A stretch of 64,000 bases of DNA from Delphinapterus leucas. Taxonomy: Eukaryota > Chordata > Mammalia > Artiodactyla > Monodontidae. Location: the NCBI RefSeq assembly GCF_002288925.2, contig NW_022098067.1, positions 5,062,355-5,126,354 of the forward strand, written 5' to 3'. The translations under genes were made by a program, and so were the position numbers. The notes under the pieces are model-generated. The model worked only from the letters and a program-made list of their open reading frames with translations, had not been told where the DNA came from and made no database searches. This document shows, piece after piece, positions 24,766-35,505 of the stretch. Positions within the stretch are counted from its first letter, which is position 1. The number at the start of each line of letters is the position of its first letter.

Positions 24766-25377
24766 TCCTTTTTGTTGTTGTTTTACAGATAAAAAGGGAA
24801 CTCAGATTTATTTTTCTAGAGCACATAAAGTGAAGGGAGATTAATATATTGTTATCTATTCTTGCACATAATCATTCAGTTGGCTGAACAGTTATAGTCT
24901 ACAGGCTACTTGTAGCCAAACATTTCAGTCTCTGGGAGTTAGAGGAATACTCCTCTAGGAGAAGTTGGTGAATGCATTCTCAGGAGAGGACTGATGATAT
25001 TTCTAAGAGATATTCCCTTATTTCCTCCAGTATTCAAGTTTGGGCATCCCATTGCCAAGATTCTTCCTTCTCCTGGCCCAACATCTTTACTCCTTTTTTC
25101 TGGCTCTTAGGGACCAGGTTCCCTGTCCAAGCTCCTCCTCCTTTCCCAATTAGTGCCCATTGCTAGTCCCCCCATCATTCAGCTACTTGGCTCCCTCATT
25201 AGGGAGACATGGTATGTATGTCCTGTATCTCTTATTCCCTCAAAGCCAGTCTTTCTGTGCTTCAGCTTACTAAATAGTTAATATCATAAACTGGATTTAA
25301 AATTCATCTTATTTTAATAAAAAAATTACTTTAAAATGATCCTGAAGCAGACTTTTTATAGTCTTAAAGAAGCATTA
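24766..25377. other. Intergenic DNA
   Basis: A C/T-rich patch lies at 25,060-25,190. No gene recognised. A 64-codon frame there has no domain. Confidence 0.45.
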
Positions 25378-25980
25378 ATGGAAATTGGGAGATATTGCAC
25401 AAAAGGTAGAGATTTCCAGTTATAAAATTAGTGTTGGGGATCTAATGTATAGCATGGTGGATTTAGGTAATAATACTATATCATATACTTAAATGTTCCT
25501 AAGAGAGTACTGTCATTCCTGGGTACCTGCAAGGGAGTGGTTCCAGGACCCACTTTAAATACAAAATCCGTGGATGTTCAAGTTCCTTATTAAAATGACG
25601 TATTATTTGCATATAATCTATGCATGTCCTCTCATATACTTTAAATCATCTCCAGATTATTTATATTACCTAATACAATGTATATGCTATTTAAAATTTG
25701 GCTGGCACACAGCAAATTCAAGTTTCACTTCTTGAAACTTTTTGAAATTTTTTTCCAAATATTTTTCATCCATGGTTGATCCGTGAATACCAAGGGCGAA
25801 TTGTGGATCTTAAATGTTCTTATCATAATAAAAGAAATTGTAACTATATGATGGGATTGGAGGTGGTAACTAATATTATGGTGGTAATAATTTTGCATTT
25901 ATAAATGTATCAAATCAACACATTGTGCACCTTAAACTTACACAATGTGTCAATCATATCTCAATAAAACTGAAAAAAAA
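25378..25980 (+). mobile_element. L1 3' end (old L1M type) interrupted by a Tigger MITE
   Basis: 'gttggggatctaatgtatag' and 'tcctaagagagtact' precede the Tigger. 'ggatcttaaatgttcttatc', 'caccttaaacttacacaatg' and 'ctcaataaaactg' plus an A-run follow it. This is the same L1 segment as at 1,921-2,485 but in the opposite orientation, and it extends further 5'. No coding content. Confidence 0.85.
25505..25808 (-). mobile_element. Tigger-type MITE, copy 2
   Basis: 'tgtcattcctgggtacctgc' on the left and 'ccgtgaataccaagggcga' on the right are the imperfect inverted ends. Middle blocks ('gtattatttgcatataatct') match copy 1 at 2.1-2.4 kb in reverse complement. It is inserted at the same point of the L1 3' end as copy 1. 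Confidence 0.78.
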
Positions 25981-26012
25981 AGTACTAATGATGAGACTTT
26001 AAGGTAAGGTGC

Positions 26013-26112
26013 CTTGGAAAGAAAGAAAGAAAAGAAAGAGAAAGAAAAGAAAGAGAAAGAAAAGAAAGAGAAAGAAAGAAAAGAAAGAGAAAGAAACAAA
26101 GAAAAGAAAGAG
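26013..26112 (+). repeat. (AAAG)n purine microsatellite
   Basis: About 100 bp of AAAG/AAAAG/GAGA units, pure purine on this strand apart from one AAAC. It is flanked by the direct repeat GGTGCCTTGG (about 26,003 and 26,116). The corresponding place in arm A has only GGAAAGAGA. Confidence 0.92.
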
Positions 26113-26300
26113 AATGGTGCCTTGGCCACTGTTTAAGGAGTTAACTTCCTCAGAAAATATTGCTTATATCCCTCAGTCAACGTTATAGGCATTCATTTAG
26201 TTCATTTATACCTTGAGTTAATCTTGCCTAAGGGCATTGAAACGTTTCCAATAAACATAGTCAACTGACTCATGTTCCTTAACATGATAGCTTTCAATTT

Positions 26301-27266
26301 TTTTAACAACTCATTTATGCATTTGACACAGAGCACACATTTATGTTTATATGTAATGTACACAAAATTAAAACAAAAAAATAATATAGCAATTCTAAAC
26401 CTTACAAGTCACTGAAAAATTATGACCAGCAGTTTAAAAAACACTGATTTAGAAAATAAGTCCTTTTGACGAGCTTGATCACAAATATGTTTGGTAGCCT
26501 ATAAATTACTTTGCTGGAAGATATGTATTTCAGACAGCATTACAGTGTTAAGAGAAAGTGTAGCAAATAATCTTAGACTGTAATTGTCTGTGACTTTTCC
26601 AAATCTGAATTTTCCATTTCTATGTTATTTTTCTCTCAGGGACCAAATTTCTACACATGATTTTGTAGCAGAGTCAGGTAAAGTAAGGATATTAATATTA
26701 AAAAATCTAGTCCATATTTTCTTCCAGTCTTTTTTCCACTATCTTTTTATCTGATCTCAGACTTCCTTATCATTTAGGTTTGGTTAAAGATTATTTCTCT
26801 ATCCATTTGCCTTGTTCACAAATAATCCAATTGTCTCTCATTTCTTACTTTCTCTAGTGAGACAAGTTGTCAATCCTAAATACAGAGCTTAAAGAATTTC
26901 CTGCTCCCAATATTGTTTTTTCACTAAGTTTATTCCCATTAAGTATTTCATTGTTAGGGATAACATATTTTGGTTTTCCTTCAAGGAAATGCTTCATCAT
27001 CATTATTATCAACATCATCATTGCCTAAGCATATTGTTGGCAGTATGGAAAGGTAATTATAATATTTGATATTTAAATATCTTATAATAGATTAAACATT
27101 TATTAAACATTCCGTTTCATCATAGTGAACAAGTTCAATAAAGATGAGTAAGTGCCCCATGAAGCTAATTTTATCTACATAAAATTGAAGAATGTGAATA
27201 TAAAAATATATAATCTTAATTAAAGAAAGTTGTTTAGCCATTTAAGAAGTGACTTTTACAAAAAAG
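26301..27266. other. Intergenic DNA
   Basis: AT-rich, nothing recognised. Confidence 0.5.
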
Positions 27267-27276
27267 TCATTTTACA

Positions 27277-28897
27277 ATCTGAAAGATAAATTAAGGAAAC
27301 ACTCCCATTTACCATTTCAACAAAAAGAATAAAGTACCTAGGAATAAACCTACCTAGGGAGACAAAAGACCTGTATGCAGAAAACTATAAGATACTATTG
27401 AAAGAAATTAAAGATGATATGAACAGATGGAGAGATATACCATGTTCTTGGATTGGAAGAATCAATATTGTGAAAATGATTATACTACCCAAAGCAATCT
27501 ACAGATTCAATGCAATCCCTGAATTTGCAATGCAATTCAGTGCATTGCAAGAATGCAGTGGCATTTTTATGGGACTAGAACAAAAAATCTTAAAAAAAAA
27601 AAAAATCTTAAAATTTGTATGGAGACACAAAAGACTGCGAATAGCCAAAGCAATCTTGAGGGAAAAAAGCGAAGCTGGAGGAATCAGATTCCCTGACTTC
27701 AGACTATACTACAAAGCTACAGTAATCAAGACAATATGGTACTGGCACAAAAACAGAAACATAGATCAATGGAACAAGATAGAAAGCCCAGAGATAAACC
27801 CATGCACCAATGATCAACTAACCTATGACAAAGGAGACGAGGATATACAATGGAGAAAAGACAGTCTCTTCAATAAGTGGTGCTGGGAAAACTGGACAGC
27901 TACATGTAAAAGAGTGAAATTAGAACACTCCCTAACACCATACACAAAAACAAACTCAAAATGGATTAGAGACCTAAATGTAAGACCAGACACTATAAAA
28001 CTCTTAGAGGAAAACATATGAAGAGCACTCTGTGACATAAATAAGAGCAAGATCTTTTTTGATCCACCTCCTAGAGTAATGGAAATAAAAACAAAAATAA
28101 ACAAATGGGACCTAATGAAACTTAAAAGCTTTTGCACAGCAAATGAAACCATAAACAAGATGAAAATACAACCCTCAGAATGGGAGAAAATATTTGCAAA
28201 CAAATCAATGGACAGAGGATTAATCTCCAAAATATATAAACAGCTCATGCAGCTCAATACTGAAAAAACAAACAACCCAATCAAAAAATGGGCAGAAGAC
28301 CTAAATAGACATTTCTCCAAAGAAGACATATAGATGGCCAAGAAGCATATGAAGAGCTGCTCAACATCACTAATTATTAGAGAAATGTAAATCAAAACTA
28401 CAATGAGATATCACCTCAAACCAGTGAGAATGGGCATCATCAGAAAATCTACAAGCAACAAATGCTGGAGAGGGTGCAGAGAAAAGAGAACCCTCTTGCA
28501 CTGTTGGTGGGAATGTAAATTGTTACAGCCACTATGGAGAACAGTATGGAGGTTCCTTAAAAAACTAAAAATACAATTACCACATGATCCAGCAATCCCA
28601 CTACTGGGCATATACCCAGAGAAAACCATAAGTCAAAAAGACACATGCACCCTAATGTTCATTGCAGCACTATTTACAATAGCCAGGTCATGGAAGCAAC
28701 CTAAATGCCCATCAACAGACGGATGGATAAAGAAGATGTGGTACACATATACAATGAAATATTACTCAGCCATAAAAAGGAACGAAATTGGGTCATTTGT
28801 TAAGATGTGGATGGATCTAGAAACTGTCATACAGAGTGAAGTAAGCCAGAAAGAGAAAAATAAATATTGTATATTAAGGCATATATGTGGAACCTAG
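27277..28897 (+). pseudogene. L1-B ORF2 C-terminal remnant
   Basis: Codes for the thumb and C-terminal part of ORF2p only. The first piece, 27,398-28,021, has [30 protein letters not shown] and [10 protein letters not shown]. Then come a stop at 28,019, the piece 28,079-28,333, and the piece 28,403-28,897 with the cysteine-rich [18 protein letters not shown]. Relative to L1-A there is a local rearrangement at 27,520-27,611: a perfect 10-bp palindrome and a duplicated 'aaaaaatctta'. No endonuclease and no FADD box are present. Confidence 0.9.
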
Positions 28898-28963
28898 AAA
28901 AATGGTACAGATGAACCGGTTTGCAGGGCAGAAATTGAGACACAGTTGTAGAGAACAAACCAA

Positions 28964-28991
28964 GGGGGGAAAGCCGTGGGGGGCGGGGGGT
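28964..28991 (+). repeat. G-rich tract in L1-B 3' UTR (possible G-quadruplex)
   Basis: Three runs of six G separated by short linkers lie on the L1 sense strand. The homologous place in L1-A (22,276-22,300) has two runs of six or more. G-quadruplex potential in L1 3' UTRs is known for other mammals. Folding here is inferred only. Confidence 0.7.
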
Positions 28992-29105
28992 GCTGAATTG
29001 GGCAATTGGGATTGACATGTATATACTGATGTGTATAAAATTGATGACTAATAATAACCTGTTGTATAAAAAAATAAAATAAAAATTTTTTAAAATCATT
29101 TTACA

Positions 29106-31211
29106 GTAATATGCTTGGTTATGCAGATGTAGAAAATAAGCTGTAATTATGCATTCCATTCAATCCAGAAAGGTAACTTCTGGGGATTAAAGATTTACAT
29201 GGACACAAGAAGATTACAATCTAGAATAGGAGGAAGGTTTATAAAAAGTGCAATGTGATTTATAAATTAGTTGAACAATATATAGAGTACAGTGGTAACT
29301 GAGGAAGGAAGAACTAAATGTTTTGAGAGAAGGGTTCAAAAAAAGAGCTCACAAAAGCTGGATCTTGAAGAACATGTAGAGAAGAAATTATTCAGAAGAA
29401 TAGTTGTGAGAAACTATCAAGATATTTTCAATCTTCCTAGTTTGCCATAATTAATTGTGACAACTCTGGCAGGTACGACATTTTCTAAATTTATAAAAAG
29501 AGATATTTTGCCATTGAAGGAGTCATTTTTTTCCCCTACTGATTTTACAGTAGTAGGCTGACTTGTGTCATTGCAAAAAATGGTCTCTGATTAAATTTTA
29601 CTGACTTCTACAGAGTAGTTTTCACTACATCACTATATATCTTTTCCCTTCAGTTTTCTCAGCTAAGATGTGGTCTCTATTACAAAAGTAAGACCTTTTA
29701 AAATATACCTCTCAGTTTCCTGGCAAAGTTGATCATTTAAAAAGTTACACCTCCAGTCCACAGAAATGAAAAATTATCTTAGTTATTCATTTGGCAATGC
29801 CTTTTATACAAATAGGTTAGGAAAACAACAAGGATTTGAAAAACCTTCAAAATCTGAAATTACAAAGCTCAAATTTTGTATTGTGTAGTGGCAACAATAA
29901 AGGGCAGGACACGCCAGTTCTTCCTTGGTGACTTCAGCCCCCATATCTAAATCATTCCCAGGTTTAAAAAAGAATAGAGAGGCATTTTAAAAGATATAAA
30001 TATGTGGTAGTATGGGATTTTTATTTATTTGCTTATCTTATTTGCTTATTTATTTATTTGCTTATTTGCTTATCTTATGTGTCTCCATAAGAATGAAAAC
30101 ACCATAAAAGCAGAGTACTCATCTATCGTATATATTCCTGTATCCTCAAAACATAGAACAATGTGTAGCATATATTAAGAAATCAACAAATATTTGGTGA
30201 GGGAATGAATAAATAAGTGAAATAATTCAATATTGAATGAAGTAAATCTTTTTCTTTCGTATTCATACATTTTAAAATAGGAAGATGTTACACTGTCATT
30301 CTTCTCAAAAGCAGGGAAAAAAGGGAATGAACATTTTTTGATTGTTTAGACATTGTAATTGAATTTCAGGTATATGGTTCCTTCATTTAACATTTATTGA
30401 AAATCTATTTCTCACAGAAAAATAAATAGACACAGTCCCTCCCTTCATGCAATGTATATTTAGATGAGGTGAGAAATACATAAACAAGAAAGTGCTATAA
30501 TATTCGTCCTTGGTATTCATAAAACTTGCACTCACAGTCTCAACTATTCACAAGTGAGCTCAGAGTTGTTATACAGAGTAAAATGTTTTCACCAAGAGAT
30601 GCATTTAAATCACCTATGCTGCAGTGTAGGGAGCTAGTCAGTGAGCTTAGATTGCTGTTTACCAACTGCACATCCACATAGGCTGCATTGTGTCCCATTC
30701 TTAGATAAACAGTTTTGGGACAAATTTTCTGATGCTTTGGTGTAGTGAATTTAGGGGTTTCCAAAGATTTGTTTGGATTTCCAAAGATATATCCTTTTCA
30801 TCTTTTCAATAGAATTTCAGGAGTCTATTATTACATGCTAAAATAAAGAAATGTACAGGATACCAAGATAGCAGAGAAGATTGGGATGATAGACAAGTTA
30901 GGATATTAGTGTGATAGTCCAAGTAATAGAGTGAGATCCCCAGCTAAGGTTGGAACAGTAGGAATGGAGAAGAGAAGCCAGTTAGAAGGAGATTCAGGAG
31001 GTGGAATTGACAGGTTATTTCCTAAGTGATTGCAGTGTTCAAAGTCCAGTTTCTGAACATAAGTTGTTTTTATTATATGGATTTTTTTTCCTTGTGTTGA
31101 ATTCTGTTGAAATGACTTGGGCAAAGGAGCAATACAAAAATGTGAGCTTAATACTGTGCTTAGTAGATTGAAAATTCTTCAGAGGCTTAAGACATTAAGA
31201 ATGTCTGTGTA
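29106..31211. other. Intergenic DNA
   Basis: No gene recognised. A TTTGCTTATTTAT-type degenerate repeat occupies 30,018-30,078. A weak match to the unnamed ancient repeat with 'acatttattgaaaatctatt' lies near 30,390. Minus-strand frames of 72-74 codons at 30,540-31,124 show no domain. Confidence 0.45.
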
Positions 31212-31475
31212 GGGGCTTCCCTGGTGGTGCAGTGGTTGGGAGTCCGCCTGCCGTTGCAGGGGACACGGGTTTCTGCCCCAGTCTGGGAGGATCCCACATG
31301 CCGCAGAGCGGCTGGACCCATGAGCCATGGCCGCTGAGCCTGCGCGTCGCGGATGGACCCATGAGCCATGGCCGCTGAGCCTGCGCGTCCGGAGCCTGTG
31401 CTCCGCAACGGGGTGGGGGGTGGGGGGCGGCGCAGGAGTGGGAGGCCTGCGTATCGCAAAAGGAAGAAGAAAAAC
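31212..31475 (+). mobile_element. CHR-type SINE with internal tandem duplication
   Basis: Starts GGGGCTTCCCTGGTGGTGCA with pol III A and B box regions and ends 'cgtatcgcaaaaggaagaag'. It is longer than its relatives because a 41-bp body segment is duplicated in tandem, and a G-rich run (about 31,410-31,428) replaces the usual 'gggagaggccacaac'. The target duplication is not clear. Frames of 66-108 codons here are SINE sequence. Confidence 0.92.
31308..31389 (+). repeat. 41-bp tandem duplication inside a SINE
   Basis: Units 31,308-31,348 and 31,349-31,389 both begin GCGG and end TGCGCGTC. They differ at a single base (C at 31,312, A at 31,353). No other SINE in the window has it. Confidence 0.95.
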
Positions 31476-33589
31476 AATGTGGTTTCCTTCCAAGATCCAG
31501 AGACTAATGTCATCTAACTTAGTTTAGATAGCCATGCCATCCATTTCATGTTCTCATCTTGCTGATGTGGAAAAATGTCAGTGGCTAGATTATGTTTGCC
31601 AGACTCAGTGAGCCTGATTCAGGGCACTCTGAGCAGACAAACTCTCAAGATGGGCTGCTTCTTTCAGGACATCTCTTGAATTTGGTCTCCCGTTGTTGGG
31701 AGAAGCCCCTGACTTTGCTCACCACAACATGCATGTCCTTCTACCTGCTTTCTTGTTTCTCCAGACCCTTAAGTTTGTTAAGGGACTGACTGTTGTCCTA
31801 ACAGGTTTGTTTTACTATTAAGGTCTCCTTATTCATTGTCTCACACTTCCTAGCTTGACTTCTTATGCACCTCCTATTTCCTGGTTTGGTCCCTCCATTT
31901 TGCTCTCACCTACAACACCTACCTGTCTGCCCTAAAATTTCAGACTGTTGACCTGGCTTCAGATCCTTGGTTTTACTTTGATTGTGAATCTTTTAAATAT
32001 TCATATTATTCAAAGTTATTCACCCAGCTCTTTTTATCTCCATGTTACACACTCTGATATGTCTGACACAGCTATGGTTTCTAGAACCACTTCAAAGCTG
32101 ATATCTCCCATTTCAAATTTAACTCACATTTAACTCTCCCATCCAAAATTAACTCACAATATCCTACCATCTTAGTTCCACCCAAAAGGACTTTCTCCTT
32201 TAACCCTTATTTCAATCCATAACACTCAACACATTAATCCAGTGTTTGGGGCATCCTCCTTTATAAATCTCTATTTTTTAAAATTTTTTACATCCAGTCT
32301 GTCACCAAATCCTATCAATTTGCCACCTACATTTCTCTCTAACAAGTCTCCTCCTTTACATCAACATTACCACTCAAATTCAACTAAGAAGTTGCTTAGT
32401 CTATAGTCTTTCTCACTCAATCATAAGTCTAAAGTTCATCCTGTAGCCCATATTAATATTCTAACTCAGAAATATAATATGCCAATGTACTACTTAAGTT
32501 TTGCTACTTTATCTAACACATGTATATTTATTGATCACCTATTTCCATTCCAGGCACTGTGAAAAGACACAGCGTTATCACAAAAAACAAAATAGGCATG
32601 ATCAAGTCCCATACTCTTGATAGCTTTCAGAATCACATCCAAAGTCCTTATAATTCTAGAAATCCATAGTCTGCCTTTGCCTACCTATTGAAAAAATGGG
32701 AATCTTACTGGGTAAGATTTGCTTTAGTTTGGGTTTTCCTCCTGAAAGTACTCCACGCTCCATGCATGACTATGTAAAATGTGGACTGAAATGATCTGGT
32801 ATAAGAAGTTAGGGTCCACTGCTGCCATCATAATAGTCACTGGAGAGTCAGGCACTTAGTTAAACATGCAAATGTCTGTCTCCAACTGTCTTTTAATCTC
32901 ATATAATAAATTAATATCTTACCACTTTCAATATTTGGTTCAAAATACTCTGAAATATTTCTAACTCCTTTCAGTGAGAACATACTCTTTATTAATATTG
33001 TGACAGAAAGTAATTGCATATTGAAATGTTTTACTTTATACTAAAAAAATGATATTCTACCATGGCTTGATTTTTATTTTAATAATACACTTACCTAACT
33101 GAAGTAACTTTTAAAATTGAAGTATTTGGTATAATTTTGGTGATTTTAGGCTATGCATGTCCTCCTACATACCTATTCACATAGATATCATAATATTTTA
33201 ATGGATAGTGTCAGTAAGAAGGTAGCTATTGTCCACATTTTGCTGTGTCCTGGCTCCTGGTACACAGCTCTCCCAGGCAACACTTAGATGTTCCCACGGG
33301 GCAGGTGCAGTTGCTCAGACATACTCATTTAACTTGACTTAGCTTGTTTTGTTTGTTTATGCGGTTGTTTTTAATGTGACAGAAAAAGTAGTGTGAAAGA
33401 GAATTGGAGGAATACCTTAGGCAAGTTTCTGGCAAATTATTATTTGCTTAAATTTATTTTTTTAGGATATCCCTTTTATGAAAAAGAACAGTTAAAGAAA
33501 ATGAAGTACATTTCAAATACCTAATTCAAAAGCCATATTAATTTATATTCTGAGGTTTTAAAAGAAGTGGTTAAATTTATTTTTACTTC
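31476..33589. other. Intergenic DNA
   Basis: C/T-rich between 31,780 and 32,420 but with no frame above 65 codons and no recognised family. No splice-bounded conserved frame stood out. Confidence 0.45.
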
Positions 33590-33860
33590 AATATTTATTG
33601 AGACACTACTACATGTAGGAAGATTCCTGTAGGTGCTGGGGATATAATAGTAAGACATGGATCCTTGTTCTCCCAGAGCTTCGCATCATGCAACAGAGAC
33701 AGATAATGGAAAAATAAAATGAGGCATAGTAGCTATTGGGAAAGGGTAAATGCAGTGAATAAAATTCATACCAGGGATACCTAACTTCCTGATGGAAGGC
33801 TTCCTGATGAAGTGACTTCTAAACTGTGGTCTGAAATGTGAAAAGCCATCCAGATGATCA
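33590..33860 (+). repeat. Ancient mammalian interspersed repeat, family not named
   Basis: 'atatttattgagacactact', 'gtgctggggatataatagta' and 'gcttcctgatgaagtgactt' are in the order of a very common old repeat, but I cannot assign the family from memory with confidence. Confidence 0.5.
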
Positions 33861-33864
33861 AGAT

Positions 33865-34560
33865 TGAAGAAAACACCTACACTGTTGGTGGGAATGTCAA
33901 TTGTTGTAGCCATGATGGAAAACAGAACGGAAGTTTCTTAAAAAACTAAAAATAGAGCTACTGTATGATCTATCAATTCCACTCATGAGCATATATCCAG
34001 AAAACACAGAAACTCTCATTCAAAAAGATACATACACCTCAATTTTCTTAACAGCACTATTTACAACAGTCAAGACATGGAAACAACCCAAGTGCCCATC
34101 AACAGACAATTAGCTTAAGAAGATGTGATATATATATATATTACTCAGCCATAAAAAATAATGAAATCTTGCCTTTGCAGCAACATGGATGGGCCTAAAG
34201 AATATTACGCTTAGTTAAGTAAGACAGACAAAGGTAAATGAGATCACTTATATGTGGAATCTGAGAAATAATACAAATGAATCTATATACAAAACAGACA
34301 TAGAAAACAAGCTTATGGTTACCAAAGGGGAAAGAGAAGTGGGGAGGTAAATTAGGAGTATGGGATTAACAGATACAAACTACCATACATAAAATAGATA
34401 AGCAACAAGGATTTATTGTATATAACAGGGAACTATATCCAGTATCTTGTAATAACCTATAATGGAAAATAATCTGAAAAAATATATCTATATAACTGAA
34501 TCACTTTGCTGTACATCTGAAACTAACATAATACTATAAATCAACTATACTTCAATTTTT
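33865..34560 (+). mobile_element. Old L1 3'-end fragment
   Basis: Starts in the end of ORF2 ('cactgttggtgggaatgtca') and runs through 'aagtgcccatcaacagacaa' and 'ttactcagccataaaa' to 'aatcaactatacttcaattt'. The 3' UTR differs from L1-A/B and resembles the L1 at 35.5 kb. No open frame of note. Confidence 0.88.
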
Positions 34561-35344
34561 TTTGACTTTATTCAGTCAAGCTTCAGTTTTCAAATATAAT
34601 CTGAAATATATAATGTATAAAATGTGGTTCTTTGAAACTTCAGAGAAAGAACAAATTCTGATGGCAGTTGTTACCATCCTTGCCCCAATCACCATCTCAT
34701 TGGCCCAGAGAAGAGAGTAAAAACATGGCATTCAGGTCAATCGAAAATGGTCAGCATTATTATACACATCATGATCTTTGATGAGCTTTCTCCACGTTCA
34801 GGGCCCAGAGCCACACTGTTCAGGGAAATGTCATATAAATGGGTACCTTAATTCTAAGCTAGAAATTACTGCTCACCCAGATGATACCCCAGCAATGCTA
34901 CAAGGTAACTATGTGATATTAGACAAATCACCCTATATTCCAGGTCACTCTTTATGCAGCCATGAAATGAAGATCCTTAATATTCCTGGCTTCTAAACAA
35001 ATCTTGTCCAATGGAATTAGGAAAATTAGTCAAAAAATTTTTTAACATAACATAGTTTTTATAATCAACTTGATCAATATCTGAATATCCAGGTTTTAGA
35101 ATACTAATGGCCTTTGTTGCTGGTATTATTTCTAGTTTTTTAAATAACTGTATATTTTCCTGACACTAAGGGAAAAGGGGTTAAAATATGAAACGCACCA
35201 TTCCACTCTTAATAACAGAACTCCCAAAATGTTTACTATGGGGGAAAGTTGAAGCTAAATACACTAAAATAATGTTTGGGGATTTAGTATTCCACTTATC
35301 CTTATCTTTACCTTGTATATCTGAGGATATTTCAAATTTTAAAA
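34561..35344. other. Intergenic DNA
   Basis: Nothing recognised. Short frames of 62-72 codons have no domain. Confidence 0.5.
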
Positions 35345-35500
35345 AATTATTATTTAATTTACTGCAGTATAGTTGATTTACAGTATTAGTTTCAGGTGTA
35401 CAACATAGTGATACAAAGTTTTTATAGATTATACTCTATTTCAAGTTGTTATAAAATATTGACTATATTCCCTGTGCTGTACAGCATATCCTTATAGCTT
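35345..35500 (-). mobile_element. Short L1 3'-end fragment
   Basis: 'agtatagttgatttacagta' followed by 'gtttcaggtgtacaacatag' is antisense L1 3' terminus. It stops at 'cagcatatccttatagc', directly against the T-run that starts the next element, which probably inserted into it. Confidence 0.8.
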
Positions 35501-35505
35501 TTTTT

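Larger units (their letters stand above)
25450..26300. repeat. Inverted duplication, arm B
   Basis: This is the partner of 1,690-2,485 in reverse complement: L1 3' end, Tigger, A-tail, then shared flank 25,982-26,300 ('ggatataagcaatatttcc'-type match to 'gaaaatattgcttatatccc'). This arm contains an AAAG microsatellite that arm A lacks. Confidence 0.85.
27267..29105 (+). mobile_element. L1-B: 5'-truncated LINE-1 with 10-bp target duplication
   Basis: It begins inside reverse transcriptase at about 27,277 and ends with a 3' UTR of the L1-A lineage and an A-rich tail at about 29,095. TCATTTTACA occurs at 27,267-27,276 and 29,096-29,105, the target-site duplication. About 1.8 kb of body. A typical 5'-truncated insertion, young enough to keep its duplication perfectly. 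Confidence 0.94.
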
